From positions 1,147,025-1,211,024 of the forward strand of contig NZ_JAVAMS010000002.1 of NCBI RefSeq assembly GCF_030730945.1: a stretch of 64,000 bases of DNA, given 5' to 3'. The DNA is from Aurantiacibacter poecillastricola (GTDB taxonomy: Bacteria; Pseudomonadota; Alphaproteobacteria; Sphingomonadales; Sphingomonadaceae). The translations under genes were made by a program, and so were the position numbers. Below the pieces are notes generated by a model. That model did no database searches. It was not told the DNA's origin and saw only the letters and a program-made list of their open reading frames with translations. Below, piece by piece: positions 33,206 through 42,968 of this stretch. Positions within the stretch are counted from its first letter, which is position 1, and the number at the start of each line of letters is the position of its first letter.

Positions 33206-36200
33206 GTGTTCCAAGGCGCATTGTTCACTCGTGATTGGCTGAAGCAAGGGGTCACCGAATCCCCTGAGTGGCAGAATCTCGAAATTAGTGAAGTTGAGCA
33301 GCTCTACGAAAGCGCCCAGCATTTGCTGCATGAACATTCAGGCCACAAGAAGCCAACCGAAGCAGAAACCGAAGACCAACTTATTTATCCGCTGCTCGAA
33401 TTGCTGGGCTGGCAACACAAATCCGTTCAACAGAACATGACGACAAAGGGACGCAAGGACGTTCCCGATGCCTTGCTTTTCGCCGATGGCGACGCCGCAG
33501 AAAAGGCGAAGACACTCGAGCCATGGCAACGCTTCCGTCATGGCGCTGCTCTTGTCGAAGCGAAGCGCTGGAACCGCCCGCTCGATCGCGAAGGGCAAGG
33601 CGACCAGGGTGTTCCGTCGACCCAAATCATGCATTATCTGCGCCGCGCTGCCGTCGTGGCAGATGGAAAGATGCCGTGGGGCATTCTGACTAACGGACGG
33701 CACTGGCGGCTCTACTACCAAAACGCTCTTTCTGTCGCTGAGGACTTCTTCGAAATTGACCTGGGCAAGGTCTTTGGTCTGCCCGGATGCGAACCGGATC
33801 TACTCGACGAACCGATCGATCCAGATTACGCATTCCGATTGTTCGTGCTGATTTTTGGTCGCGAAGCGTTTCGTCCGAGCGAGCAGGGCCGCAGCTTTCA
33901 CCTGATCGCGATCGAGGATGCGCGCCGGTGGGAGGAAAGGGTCCGCAAGGATCTGGCAGATACGGTGTTCGAAACCGTCTTTCCCGAACTGATTACTGCC
34001 ATCTCGTTGGCAGACCCGGATCGCCCCGAGACGCTCGATGATGGCTACGCCGAGCAGGTTCGCCAAGCGGCCGTGTTCCTTCTCTATCGTCTATTGTTTG
34101 TGCTTTATGCCGAAGATCGGAATCTGCTCCCCGACGAGCGCGGTCCCTACGCGGACTATTGCCTGACCCGTCTTCGAGAGGAGATCAAGGAACGGCATGT
34201 GCAAAGGCAAGCACAGCTCGCCCGCAGCACTGCCTACTGGTCGCGCCTCGAGACAATTTTCGGCGCAATTTCCGAAGGCGACGATGATCTTGGCATTCCG
34301 CCCTACAACGGCGGCCTGTTCGCAGCGGAAGGCAATTCGCTACTCAGTCGCATCAAGCTGTCGGACGAGACGCTAGCCAAGGCTATATTACCGCTCTCAC
34401 ACCGCGAGGAAGAAGGGCGGCTTCGCTACATCAACTACCGCGACCTTTCGGTTCAGCAGCTCGGCTCGATCTATGAATCGATCCTCGAATACGGTGTCGA
34501 GATCGAGGAAACCGGGACCGTCCGACCGCGCTCGGACAACGAGGCACGGCACCGCTCGGGTTCGTATTACACACCAGAACCGCTCGTATCGCTGATCATC
34601 GAAAAAACGGTCGGCCCGGTCGTCGAAGAGAAGCGCGAGGCATTCGAAGCCGCTCTAGCAAGCGGCGCAAAGGGTGATGACCTTCGCGCACACGATCCGG
34701 CCATGGCACTGCTTTCGCTCCGCATCGTCGACCCCGCAATGGGAAGCGGGCATTTCCTCGTCAGCTTGGTCGATTGGCTTTCGGACAAGGTCTTGACCGC
34801 AGTCGGCGATGCCGAAAGCATGGCCGAGGGCGATTATACTTCTCCTCTCGTGAAGCTCATTGCCGAGTTGCGAGAGGGGATCGTCGCCAACGCGCGGGAG
34901 CATTACTGGCCGATCGTCGAAGACCAGCTGGATGACCGCCATATCGTGCGCCGCATGGTACTCAAGCGCTGCGTCCACGGGGTCGATCTCAACCCGATGG
35001 CCGTGGAGCTCGCCAAGGTCGCGCTCTGGTTGCACAGCTTCACCGTAGGTGCGCCGTTGTCGTTCCTCGACCATCATTTGCGGTGCGGTAACAGCGTGCT
35101 TGGCGCGTGGGTGCGCCCGACGATGGACTGGATGCAAGAACGCGGTGCCCTTATTTCCAACCGCCACCTCGCCCCGCTCGCCAACATCGTGCGCGAGATG
35201 GAAAAGATCGAAGGGCTGACCGACACCGACATTGCTCAGGTTGACCAGTCGAAAAGCCTCTTCACCACCGTCTCCGAAGCCAGCGCTCCGCTCGAAGCGA
35301 TCCTCGATCTGGCAAAGGCGGATGATCTGATGGGCGTTCTGGAAACGAATGTCCGCCGACCCCGCGAACCGGCTGATGCCATTCGCAAGGATGGTGACAA
35401 ACGCCTCGCCGACATGCGCAAGGCGCTGGCCGACAGCACCGACGAAGCAAAGGCGGAAAAGGCGCGGGTCGCGCTCGAAAAGGAATCTGCGAAGATTGAC
35501 CGCGCGGTCGCCAAGGCGCGCGAAGCCGAACGCAAGTTCGACCGGGCTGAAGCGATGAAGCTGGTCCACGAAGGAACCTTCGGCGATCCCAGCCGGATCG
35601 CAAGCGGTGAAATCGAAGTGCTCGCAGCCGACGCGCGAACCGAGCTAAGCTTGGATGCACCAGAGCCGGTCCAAGGCAGTCTGATGCCGAGCCATAGGCC
35701 CGATGATCGCCGCCGCGCGCTGGCAGACAGCCTAGTGCGCGAGGCGCGCGCAATCGCGGCTGAACAGCGGTTCTTCCACTGGGAAGTGGCCTTCCCCGGC
35801 GTATGGCGCGACTTGTCCTCTTCGGGTCGGTCAGGCGGGTTCGATGCGGTCATTGGCAACCCGCCTTACGTCCGGCAGGAAGAAATCTCCCCGATCAAGC
35901 CCGCCCTGTCGAAAGCCTTCGACACCTATGCCGGCACCGCCGATCTCTACGTCTATTTCTACGAACAGGGGACCAAGCTGCTCAGGCCCGGCGGGCGAAT
36001 GGGCTATGTCGTCACCAACAAGTGGTTGAAGGCTGGCTATGCAGAGAAGCTTCGGCGGATGTTCGCCGAGGATGTGTGGGTCGAATTTCTGGCCGATTTC
36101 GGCCACGCGCGCCATTTGTTCCCGGATGCCGACGTCTTTCCATGCGTCATCGCAGTGCAGAAGCCCGATGCAGACGCTGTGCCCGAGCAATACGATCTTG

Positions 36201-37420
36201 CGGTAATCCCGCGTGACGATGTTCCGCGTGAGGGTCTGTCGGCAGCAGTCCACGCCGCGACCTATCGTGCCGAACGCTCCGACCTGACCGAAGAAGCATG
36301 GGTGCTGGAGCCGCCAGACGTAGCCGCCCTGCTCAAGAAGATTCGTGAGCGCGGCGTATCGCTTGAGGAATATGCCGGGGCTAGTCCGCTTTACGGCGTG
36401 AAGACGGGCTTCAATGAGGCATTTCTGATCGACACCGCCACACGCGATCAGCTTGTTGGCGATGACCCGAAAGCAGCCGACATCATCAAGCCCTACCTGC
36501 GCGGTCAGGACATTGGCCGCTGGCTGCCGGAGTGGAACGGGCTCTGGATGATCTTCGCTCGGCGAGGTATCGACATTGAAGAATATCCGAGCGTACTTCG
36601 GCATCTCGAGTCTTTCCGAACACAGCTAGAACCCAAACCAGCTAATTGGCAGCCTCCGAAGAAGGATGCGAAATGGCCAGGTCGGAAGGCCGGAAGTTAT
36701 CGCTGGTATGAGATTCAGGATGCTGTCGACTACTTTGAGGATTTTGACCGCCCGAAGGTCCTTTTGCGGCGCATCGCTTTCTATGCCCAAGTCTGCACTG
36801 ACCAAGGCCAATACATGGTCAATGACTCAGCTTTGATACTGCCGACCGTTGATGAATGGATCGTCGCCTGCCTCAACTCACCGATCGGCTGGTATTTCCA
36901 ATTCAAAAAGTTCCCGCACAAGAAGGATGAGGCGCTCGCTTTTGATATTCCTTATATCCGTGAGTTCCCAATTCCGCAGCTTGAACACGGAAAGCGGGAA
37001 GCGTTCCAAGATAATGTTGAGTGCATTAAGACGAACACCGCCATCGTGGAAAAAGCGGATCGAGCCATTGCTGACTGGCTTGGGTTCGAGTTCCCAAGAG
37101 TTACTAGCACCGCCCTTTCCGAGGCCAGCAAGCTCGACAGCGACGGCTTTGTCTCAGCGGTCCGCGCCGCCCTGCCCAAACGTGAAGGCTTGACCCCGAC
37201 CCAACTCCGTCGGCTGCGCGAAGCGTTTGCCGAGACCGCCGAGCCTGCCCGGCAGGCACGGATCGAATTGCTGGCCCATGAGCGCAGCCTCGCTGCCATG
37301 GTCGAGCGCGCCTATGGCCTGACCGACGAGGAAGTTGCTCTCATGTGGCGCACGGCCCCGCCCCGCATGCCGCTGGCCCCTCCACCCGGGTTAGATCTAA
37401 GCGATGACACTGGTGACTGA
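33206..37420 (+). CDS. Type IIG restriction-modification protein (Eco57I-like)
   Basis: A 1404-residue single-chain enzyme. An N-terminal PD-(D/E)XK-type nuclease domain shows K-D-V-P-D-A-L-L-F and ALVEAKRW at about residues 85-120. The central adenine-methyltransferase domain has motif I DPAMGSGHFL (about 509) and motif IV NPPYV (about 884). The C-terminal part would be the target-recognition domain. It cuts and methylates DNA from one polypeptide. The GTG start at 33206 is supported by GGAGGG five bases upstream. PglX of BREX is related in its methylase, but no other brx or disarm gene is nearby. Confidence 0.88.
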   Translation: MFQGALFTRDWLKQGVTESPEWQNLEISEVEQLYESAQHLLHEHSGHKKPTEAETEDQLIYPLLELLGWQHKSVQQNMTTKGRKDVPDALLFADGDAAEKAKTLEPWQRFRHGAALVEAKRWNRPLDREGQGDQGVPSTQIMHYLRRAAVVADGKMPWGILTNGRHWRLYYQNALSVAEDFFEIDLGKVFGLPGCEPDLLDEPIDPDYAFRLFVLIFGREAFRPSEQGRSFHLIAIEDARRWEERVRKDLADTVFETVFPELITAISLADPDRPETLDDGYAEQVRQAAVFLLYRLLFVLYAEDRNLLPDERGPYADYCLTRLREEIKERHVQRQAQLARSTAYWSRLETIFGAISEGDDDLGIPPYNGGLFAAEGNSLLSRIKLSDETLAKAILPLSHREEEGRLRYINYRDLSVQQLGSIYESILEYGVEIEETGTVRPRSDNEARHRSGSYYTPEPLVSLIIEKTVGPVVEEKREAFEAALASGAKGDDLRAHDPAMALLSLRIVDPAMGSGHFLVSLVDWLSDKVLTAVGDAESMAEGDYTSPLVKLIAELREGIVANAREHYWPIVEDQLDDRHIVRRMVLKRCVHGVDLNPMAVELAKVALWLHSFTVGAPLSFLDHHLRCGNSVLGAWVRPTMDWMQERGALISNRHLAPLANIVREMEKIEGLTDTDIAQVDQSKSLFTTVSEASAPLEAILDLAKADDLMGVLETNVRRPREPADAIRKDGDKRLADMRKALADSTDEAKAEKARVALEKESAKIDRAVAKAREAERKFDRAEAMKLVHEGTFGDPSRIASGEIEVLAADARTELSLDAPEPVQGSLMPSHRPDDRRRALADSLVREARAIAAEQRFFHWEVAFPGVWRDLSSSGRSGGFDAVIGNPPYVRQEEISPIKPALSKAFDTYAGTADLYVYFYEQGTKLLRPGGRMGYVVTNKWLKAGYAEKLRRMFAEDVWVEFLADFGHARHLFPDADVFPCVIAVQKPDADAVPEQYDLAVIPRDDVPREGLSAAVHAATYRAERSDLTEEAWVLEPPDVAALLKKIRERGVSLEEYAGASPLYGVKTGFNEAFLIDTATRDQLVGDDPKAADIIKPYLRGQDIGRWLPEWNGLWMIFARRGIDIEEYPSVLRHLESFRTQLEPKPANWQPPKKDAKWPGRKAGSYRWYEIQDAVDYFEDFDRPKVLLRRIAFYAQVCTDQGQYMVNDSALILPTVDEWIVACLNSPIGWYFQFKKFPHKKDEALAFDIPYIREFPIPQLEHGKREAFQDNVECIKTNTAIVEKADRAIADWLGFEFPRVTSTALSEASKLDSDGFVSAVRAALPKREGLTPTQLRRLREAFAETAEPARQARIELLAHERSLAAMVERAYGLTDEEVALMWRTAPPRMPLAPPPGLDLSDDTGD

Positions 37421-37507
37421 ACTACTCTAGGTTTTTGCTGTCACTGCTAAAGTCCGCAACCGGCGCACTTCCTGACCTTTCCGCAACCGAACTCCATTGG
37501 CTGACTG

Positions 37508-37532
37508 TGGGCCGGAAGCAGAATGGCGGCTC
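37508..37532. repeat. Short dispersed repeat, left of the DUF4145 gene
   Basis: A GGGCCGGAAGC-R-GAA-type sequence followed by GGC-GC that recurs, diverged, at 38376-38400 in the same orientation, so the pair flanks the DUF4145 gene. A shorter match occurs near 12677. Confidence 0.4.
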
Positions 37533-37623
37533 TAGAGCGGCCAAACCCAAAAAGCGGACTTAGGATGCGCCGACTTACACGCACACTGTTGGAAAAGTTC
37601 GTCAGTGCTCGCTATCGGGCTCT

Positions 37624-38367
37624 ATGGCCACGACACCAACAGCAACAAACGCAACGAAGAAGGGGCACTGTCCCACCTGCGATGGCGAGCGCACCTGCGA
37701 AATCCACGGCTCGATCTACAAGGCTTGGGACTGGGAGGACAAGCAATATGGCCATTCGGTCAACGGCGGTGTCGACCACTCTCTGCTCGAATGTCAAGGG
37801 TGCGAGACGGTCTTCTACGAAACTTCCAGCTGGAACAGCGAAGACACCGATCACTACTACGATGCGGCGGGGCAGGAGCAGTATGAGCATCCGAGGGAGA
37901 TACAAACTTATCCGAAGCCAGAGGCCAAGACGAAGCCGGTATGGTTCGACGCCATGCAAAAGGCTGACCCCCAGCTGCGCAATATCCTGAGCCAGATGTA
38001 CGTAGCGCACGACAACCAGGCACACATCCTCACGGCGATAGGACTCAGAACGGCACTGGACCGTGCAACCGAAGTCATCGGCATCGACCCGGCCAAGACA
38101 TTTGATGAGAAACTGAACGAGCTGCGCAACGGAGGGTGGATCGGGCAAACTGAGCGGGACATCCTCGGCGTTGTTACGGATGCGGGTAATGCGGCTGCGC
38201 ATCGCGGCTGGGAGCCCGACAGTCAGGAGGTTTCCGAACTGCTCTCATCGCTAGAGGTGTTCCTCCATCGCGCTTTTATCGTCGGCCAGAAGGCATTAGG
38301 CATCAAGAAAAGTATTCCCGCAAAACCCGAGCGGCTGCTCGCCGTTGGGAAGAAGACTACTCCCTGA
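37624..38367 (+). CDS. Zinc-ribbon DUF4145 protein
   Basis: A 247-residue protein. The N-terminal part has two Cys pairs, HCPTCDG with E-R-T-C and LECQGCETVF, which could bind zinc. The C-terminal 140 residues follow the DUF4145 pattern: a helix with AIGLRTALDRATEVIG, then T-F-D-E-K-L-N-E-L and GNAAAHRGWEP. DUF4145 domains are HEPN-like and frequently accompany restriction-modification and other defence genes. It lies 200 bases after the type IIG gene on the same strand, so a helper role there is plausible but not shown. Confidence 0.75.
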   Translation: MATTPTATNATKKGHCPTCDGERTCEIHGSIYKAWDWEDKQYGHSVNGGVDHSLLECQGCETVFYETSSWNSEDTDHYYDAAGQEQYEHPREIQTYPKPEAKTKPVWFDAMQKADPQLRNILSQMYVAHDNQAHILTAIGLRTALDRATEVIGIDPAKTFDEKLNELRNGGWIGQTERDILGVVTDAGNAAAHRGWEPDSQEVSELLSSLEVFLHRAFIVGQKALGIKKSIPAKPERLLAVGKKTTP

Positions 38368-38375
38368 CCACAATT

Positions 38376-38400
38376 GGGGCCGGAAGCGGAAAGGCAGCTT
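38376..38400. repeat. Short dispersed repeat, right of the DUF4145 gene
   Basis: The partner of the repeat at 37508-37532, with about four fifths of positions identical. Both are followed within 40 bases by an AAGCGGAC block. Such decayed intergenic repeats are common in sphingomonads; the function is unknown. Confidence 0.4.
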
Positions 38401-38599
38401 TTATATCTTTGAGCGGATTAAGCGGACAGCGACTGCTGACCGAATCGCAAGCCGGTGCATTAGAGAATGGTCTGGAGAAACCCCTCTTGGAATAGACTTT
38501 TGCCGTCGTTAAAACGCACTTGCAGGACAGCCAACACGGAGCCGAGAGCCACAAAGTAAATCGGTTTACTATTTAGCGCGCCTTTCCTACCATCCAGTG

Positions 38600-39505
38600 A
38601 TGGCGAGAGAAACCTTTACGATTGAGGGCGCAGGCGCAATTTCTCTTACAGCCGAGGCTGAGGGGGATGCCTACGCCATACCCGTCCTTCTTGCGCACGG
38701 CGGCGGGCAGACACGGCGCGCGTGGAGAAGGGTGGTCAGCGAGCTGGCTCAAGCCGGCTTTCGCGCAATCGCCTTCGACATGCGCGGTCACGGAGACAGC
38801 GATTGGTCGCCATGCGGAGCTTATGAAATGCGCGACTTCGCGGCGGATCTGGTCGCTGCAGCGTCGCGCCTGGACCAGAAGCCAGCGCTGGTCGGCGCTT
38901 CACTGGGCGGGCTCGCCGGACTGATTGCCGCAGGGGAGCTTGCTCCAGGTAGCTTTGCTTCACTCACATTGGTCGACATTGCCCCGCGCATGGAGCCTAG
39001 CGGTGTGATGCGCGTGGTTGGTTTCATGGAAGAGCATGTCGATAGCGGCTTCGCCTCACCAGAGGAGGCGGCCGACGTGATCGCTCGCTACATGCCGCAT
39101 CGTCCCAGGCGGGGCGCGAGCGATGGTCTGAAAAACTATCTGAGGCAGAAGCCGGATGGGCGCTTCTATTGGCACTGGGACCCTGTGTTTATCCGTAATA
39201 TAATGTCAGCCAGACAAGGCGACCCAGACAGCCAAGAACGTCAATCGGCAATGCTGAGCCAAGCTGCGGCGAATCTCACGCTTCCGCTTCACCTCATCCG
39301 AGGCGGCTCTAGCGATCTTGTTTCCGAAGAGGCCGTTTTGCATCTGCGACAACTCGTCCCCCATGCAGAATACACCGATATTGCCGATGCCACGCACATG
39401 GTCGTGGGCGATGCGAACGATGCCTTTTCCGCCGCTATCGTCGATTTCCTAGGGCGCCATCAGTCTCGCGATACGGCTCAGCCACAGGGGACGAGGGAGC
39501 TATGA
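38600..39505 (+). CDS. Alpha/beta-fold hydrolase
   Basis: A 301-residue cytoplasmic hydrolase. It has the oxyanion-hole LLAHGGGQTRRAW, the DMRGHGDSDW strand-turn, the nucleophile elbow VGASLGGLAG (Ser within G-A-S-L-G) and a catalytic His in the DATHMVVGD segment near the C-terminus. These fit esterases and C-C hydrolases; the substrate is not evident. The ATG at 38600 is preferred to a GTG three bases before. It overlaps the next thioesterase gene by four bases, so the two probably act on the same compound. Confidence 0.87.
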   Translation: MARETFTIEGAGAISLTAEAEGDAYAIPVLLAHGGGQTRRAWRRVVSELAQAGFRAIAFDMRGHGDSDWSPCGAYEMRDFAADLVAAASRLDQKPALVGASLGGLAGLIAAGELAPGSFASLTLVDIAPRMEPSGVMRVVGFMEEHVDSGFASPEEAADVIARYMPHRPRRGASDGLKNYLRQKPDGRFYWHWDPVFIRNIMSARQGDPDSQERQSAMLSQAAANLTLPLHLIRGGSSDLVSEEAVLHLRQLVPHAEYTDIADATHMVVGDANDAFSAAIVDFLGRHQSRDTAQPQGTREL

Positions 39506-39996
39506 TCGATCGAGAGCGCTTGCAGGAAATGCTGCATATAGCGCCGTTTCACCGATGGCTTGGGCTGGAGATTGCAACATGCTCCGACCAGGGAATCGCG
39601 ATCACCATGCCATGGCGCGAAGAGATCGTGTCGAACCCTATGATTGGGTCGGCGCATGGAGGGATCCTGGCTTCACTGGTCGACCTCACCGGGCTTTATA
39701 CTCTGCTTGCGGCGGGCGTCGCGGCGAGAGCGACGGCCGATCTGCATGTCAATTACCACCGTTCTGCAACCTCAGGACCTCTCACTGCTCACGGACAGAT
39801 CGTGAAGCTCGGGCGACAGATTTCGGTGGCGGAAACCCGGGTTCTCGAGCCCGACGGCAAGTTGGTCGCCAGCGGCAGGGGCGCCTACTTCTCGTCAACC
39901 GGATCAATTGATCAGCGCGGCGGGACTATTGATCTCGAACAGGCTCTTGCCACCCAAGGCCCAGCGACTTCTGCAGCGCAATCCACGCCAGCGTAA
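39502..39996 (+). CDS. PaaI-family (hotdog) thioesterase
   Basis: A 164-residue single hotdog domain. It shows NPMIGSAHGGILASLVDLTG (the H-G-G-x-x-x-x-x-x-D signature of PaaI-type thioesterases), DLHVNYHRSATSGPLTAHG and a C-terminal SGRGAYFSS strand. These enzymes hydrolyse acyl-CoA thioesters in aromatic or fatty-acid breakdown. It is coupled to the hydrolase by an ATGA overlap. Its last 24 codons overlap the end of the opposite-strand nodT-like gene. Confidence 0.87.
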   Translation: MIDRERLQEMLHIAPFHRWLGLEIATCSDQGIAITMPWREEIVSNPMIGSAHGGILASLVDLTGLYTLLAAGVAARATADLHVNYHRSATSGPLTAHGQIVKLGRQISVAETRVLEPDGKLVASGRGAYFSSTGSIDQRGGTIDLEQALATQGPATSAAQSTPA

Positions 39997-41386
39997 GGGC
40001 GCCTTTTGCCCGGACGAGGTCTGCTGAGGCCTGCTGCTGTTCTCGCAGGGCCCGGTTGAGGTCAGCCTTCGAGATCGCTCCTGCAGCAAAACGTTGGCGG
40101 TTCAGGTCCGCCGCGACGTCAGCCTGCTTCTTGATTTGCATACTGGCAGCGAGCGCAACACGCTGCTGGCCGAAGCGAGCCAAGGCACGTTCGGCGTCTT
40201 GCAGTGCCAGAAGCACCGTCTGCTGGTAATTGGCGACTGCTTCGTTGCGCGCCGCCCCGGTTTGGTCGATCGCAGCGTCTACCCTGCCGAAATCCAGAAA
40301 ATTCCACTGGAGGCGCGGGATCGCGAGTGCGGAGAATTCGCCGACATCGACAACGTCGTCCAACGAGGATCCGCCGAGGCCCAGGATCCCTGTGAAGGAC
40401 AATTTCGGGAACCGCGCCGCCTCGGCCACCCCGATCCGCGCCGTCGACGCGGCAAGAGACCGTTCGGCCGCCCTTATGTCAGGCCGACGCGCCACCAGGC
40501 TTGCCGGATCGCCAATCGCGACCTGCTCTGGCGGCATGGGAATGGAGCGCACAGTCGTGAGCGCTGCATCAGCTGATCCCGGCACCTGTCCGGTCAGTAT
40601 AGCGAGCGCATCAGACAGGACTGCGATATCCGCTTCAGCTTCGGCAAGTTGTGACTTGAGCACCTCCAGTTCGGCATTCGCGGTGCCTACCGGGAAAAGC
40701 GGCAATGCACCGCGCTGATAGCGTTGGTATGTCAGCGCCAGGATCTCTTCCTGCAACGAAATCTGCGCCTCAAATTGCTCTGCGCGGAATTGGGCCTCCC
40801 GCAAATTGACGTAGGTGCTGGCCACTTGGGCAGTCAACTGGACCTTAGCGTCCTCTGCATTGGCCACCGTTGCAGCAGCTTGGGCATTGCTGGCCTCAAT
40901 GCGCCTGCGCGAGCCACCGGCAAACTCCAGCTCCCAGTTGGCGTTAAGGCCCACATTGTAAAAGCTGAGCGAGTCATCGGTTTCTGCGTCGGAATTGGTT
41001 TGCTCTGACGGGGGGGGCGCCCCGCCTTGAAGGTCGAGACCAGGAAGCCGGCCCTGCACGGTGGTGGCCTGTGCCCCAAGCGATGGCATTCGACCCGCAC
41101 GGTCTTGCCTGATGGATGCCCGTGCCTGAGCAATGCGCGCCTGCGCTGCGGCGAGCGAGGGATTGCCGGACAGCGCAGCCTCCACCAGCCGCGTCAACTC
41201 GGGATCGCCGAGCAGCAGCCACCATCGAGCGACAACCGGATCAGATGCGCTCACATCACTGCCAGCGCGCACAAAGCGAGTGCCCGTGTCTGCTGACATA
41301 ACTTCCGGGGGGCCTGCATAATCGGGCCCTGCCGTGCATCCAGCTAGCAAGGCGATAGTGACAAGCGGAGGTAGCAAGTGGCGCAT
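39926..41386 (-). CDS. NodT/OprM-family outer-membrane efflux lipoprotein
   Basis: A 486-residue TolC-type channel. Starting at 41386 gives a lipoprotein signal peptide with lipobox L-L-A-G-C (Cys17). The body has two repeats of the outer-membrane efflux domain with long alanine/glutamine-rich helices. It exports drugs through the outer membrane as partner of the EmrAB pair. Its start lies 10 bases after the emrB stop, so the three genes form one operon. The 3' end overlaps the thioesterase gene on the other strand by 71 bases. Confidence 0.9.
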   Translation of the reverse strand: MRHLLPPLVTIALLAGCTAGPDYAGPPEVMSADTGTRFVRAGSDVSASDPVVARWWLLLGDPELTRLVEAALSGNPSLAAAQARIAQARASIRQDRAGRMPSLGAQATTVQGRLPGLDLQGGAPPPSEQTNSDAETDDSLSFYNVGLNANWELEFAGGSRRRIEASNAQAAATVANAEDAKVQLTAQVASTYVNLREAQFRAEQFEAQISLQEEILALTYQRYQRGALPLFPVGTANAELEVLKSQLAEAEADIAVLSDALAILTGQVPGSADAALTTVRSIPMPPEQVAIGDPASLVARRPDIRAAERSLAASTARIGVAEAARFPKLSFTGILGLGGSSLDDVVDVGEFSALAIPRLQWNFLDFGRVDAAIDQTGAARNEAVANYQQTVLLALQDAERALARFGQQRVALAASMQIKKQADVAADLNRQRFAAGAISKADLNRALREQQQASADLVRAKGALTLAWIALQKSLGLGWQEPVRDQ

Positions 41387-41396
41387 CGTGTAGGGC

Positions 41397-42968
41397 TCAG
41401 TGCATCGAAAGGGAGACATTTTTTGGAAGCGGCCTCAGGAAGAGGACCAGCGGAACCGTCGCGAGGGTCAGAATCCCCATAACCAGGAACACATCATTGT
41501 AGGTCATTATGAACGCCTCGCGTTGGAGGGTGCGGCTCAGGACGGCCATCGCCCCCTCCATGCCGCCGAAGTTTCGCGCCAGCCCTTCGAGATAGGCCTG
41601 TAGCGAAACGCTGTTCGCATTCAGGGTCTCTTCCATCCGCCGGCTATGATGCCAGATCCGCTGGTCCTGGAACGATGCCAGAGCCGAAAGAGCGAAAGAG
41701 CCACCGAGATTGCGGGCCGCGTTGAAAATGCCCGAGGCATCGCCCGCGTCTTCCTTGGCCACCGACGCAACCGTTGCCTGATTCAGGAACATCATCGCAA
41801 GTATCATTCCGGCCCCGCGGATAAGCTGACTTTCAGTGAAGACTGCGCCGCCGGATTCCGCGGTCAGACTCGTGCTGACAAAGCAGCTGATCGCCATCAG
41901 CAGCATTCCGGTGCCGACGGCAATGCGGATGTCCACCTTGCGGATCATCAGGGGCAGAACCGGCATCAGGAGAAAGGCCGGGACACCCATCCAGAAGATG
42001 ACCAGTCCCGTCTGAAAAGCATTATAGTCAGAGATGATCGCGAGGAACTGGGGGATAACGTAGGTTGAACCATACATCACCATGCCCAGGGCGAGAGCCA
42101 TGATCGCGACGCTGGCGAACTGTCGATTGAACAGGAGCTGCAACTTCAAGACCGGCTTGCGTGCTTTCACTTGTCCGTAAATCAAACAGGCAAAGCCGAT
42201 AATGGTCACCACCGTTAGCCAGCGAATGAGTGAGGACTCGAACCATTCTTCACGGTGCCCTTCCTCGAGTACAACAGTCAGACCGCCCAGTCCGAGGATC
42301 AGCCCGAGAATGCCAGCCCAATCGGCGTCCGTGAGATATTCCCACTTGGGCTTCTCGTGAGGCAGCCCGATAAACAGCAGGAGCAGCAGGATTGCGCAGA
42401 CTGGCACATTGACGAAAAAGGCATAGTGCCAGCTCAGGTTCTCGGTCAGCCAGCCGCCGATCAATGGCCCCATCACGGGGCCAAGAACCACAGTCATGCC
42501 GAACAGGGCCATTCCGATGGGCTGTTGGTGCGGCGGCAATCGTTTAGCCACAATAGTCATTGCGGTCGGAATGAGGACTCCGCCCATGAAGCCCTGGCCC
42601 GTTCGGCCGATGATCATGGTCGTAAGGTCGGTGGCTACACCGCATAGCACCGAAAATGCGGTGAACGCGCTGACAGCGATGATGAGGAGGGTTCGCAGAC
42701 CGAACAGCCGTTCCAGCCAAGCGCTCAGCGGAATGACGACGATTTCAGCAACGAGAAATGACGTAGCAATCCAGGTGCCTTCGGCGCCTGTGGCACCGAT
42801 CTCGCCCTGAATGACGGGGAGTGCGGAATTGACGATTGATATGTCCAGCGTCGCGAGCATGGCGCCGAGCGCGCCCGCGGCCACAGCGACCCAGGCAGTC
42901 ACGTCTGCGTTCTTTCGGCTCCCGGCCGGCCCGATCGAAGTGTCCTGCGCTGCCAGTATCTCGGTCAT
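41397..42968 (-). CDS. emrB: EmrB/QacA-family (DHA2) drug transporter
   Basis: A 523-residue major facilitator with about 14 membrane helices. Motif C-like LGPVMGPLIGGWL and the LDISIVNSALPVIQGEIG motif of the DHA2 family are visible in the N-terminal half, and there is a loop with a GRTGQGFMGG segment. It is a proton-driven exporter of hydrophobic drugs. It overlaps emrA by four bases and is followed by the nodT-like gene, giving a tripartite pump across both membranes. Confidence 0.93.
   Translation of the reverse strand: MTEILAAQDTSIGPAGSRKNADVTAWVAVAAGALGAMLATLDISIVNSALPVIQGEIGATGAEGTWIATSFLVAEIVVIPLSAWLERLFGLRTLLIIAVSAFTAFSVLCGVATDLTTMIIGRTGQGFMGGVLIPTAMTIVAKRLPPHQQPIGMALFGMTVVLGPVMGPLIGGWLTENLSWHYAFFVNVPVCAILLLLLFIGLPHEKPKWEYLTDADWAGILGLILGLGGLTVVLEEGHREEWFESSLIRWLTVVTIIGFACLIYGQVKARKPVLKLQLLFNRQFASVAIMALALGMVMYGSTYVIPQFLAIISDYNAFQTGLVIFWMGVPAFLLMPVLPLMIRKVDIRIAVGTGMLLMAISCFVSTSLTAESGGAVFTESQLIRGAGMILAMMFLNQATVASVAKEDAGDASGIFNAARNLGGSFALSALASFQDQRIWHHSRRMEETLNANSVSLQAYLEGLARNFGGMEGAMAVLSRTLQREAFIMTYNDVFLVMGILTLATVPLVLFLRPLPKNVSLSMH

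Noticed and set aside
33206..37420. BREX or DISARM methylase
   Set aside because: No brxA/B/C/Z/L or drm genes are nearby, and the protein has its own N-terminal nuclease motif, so type IIG is simpler.
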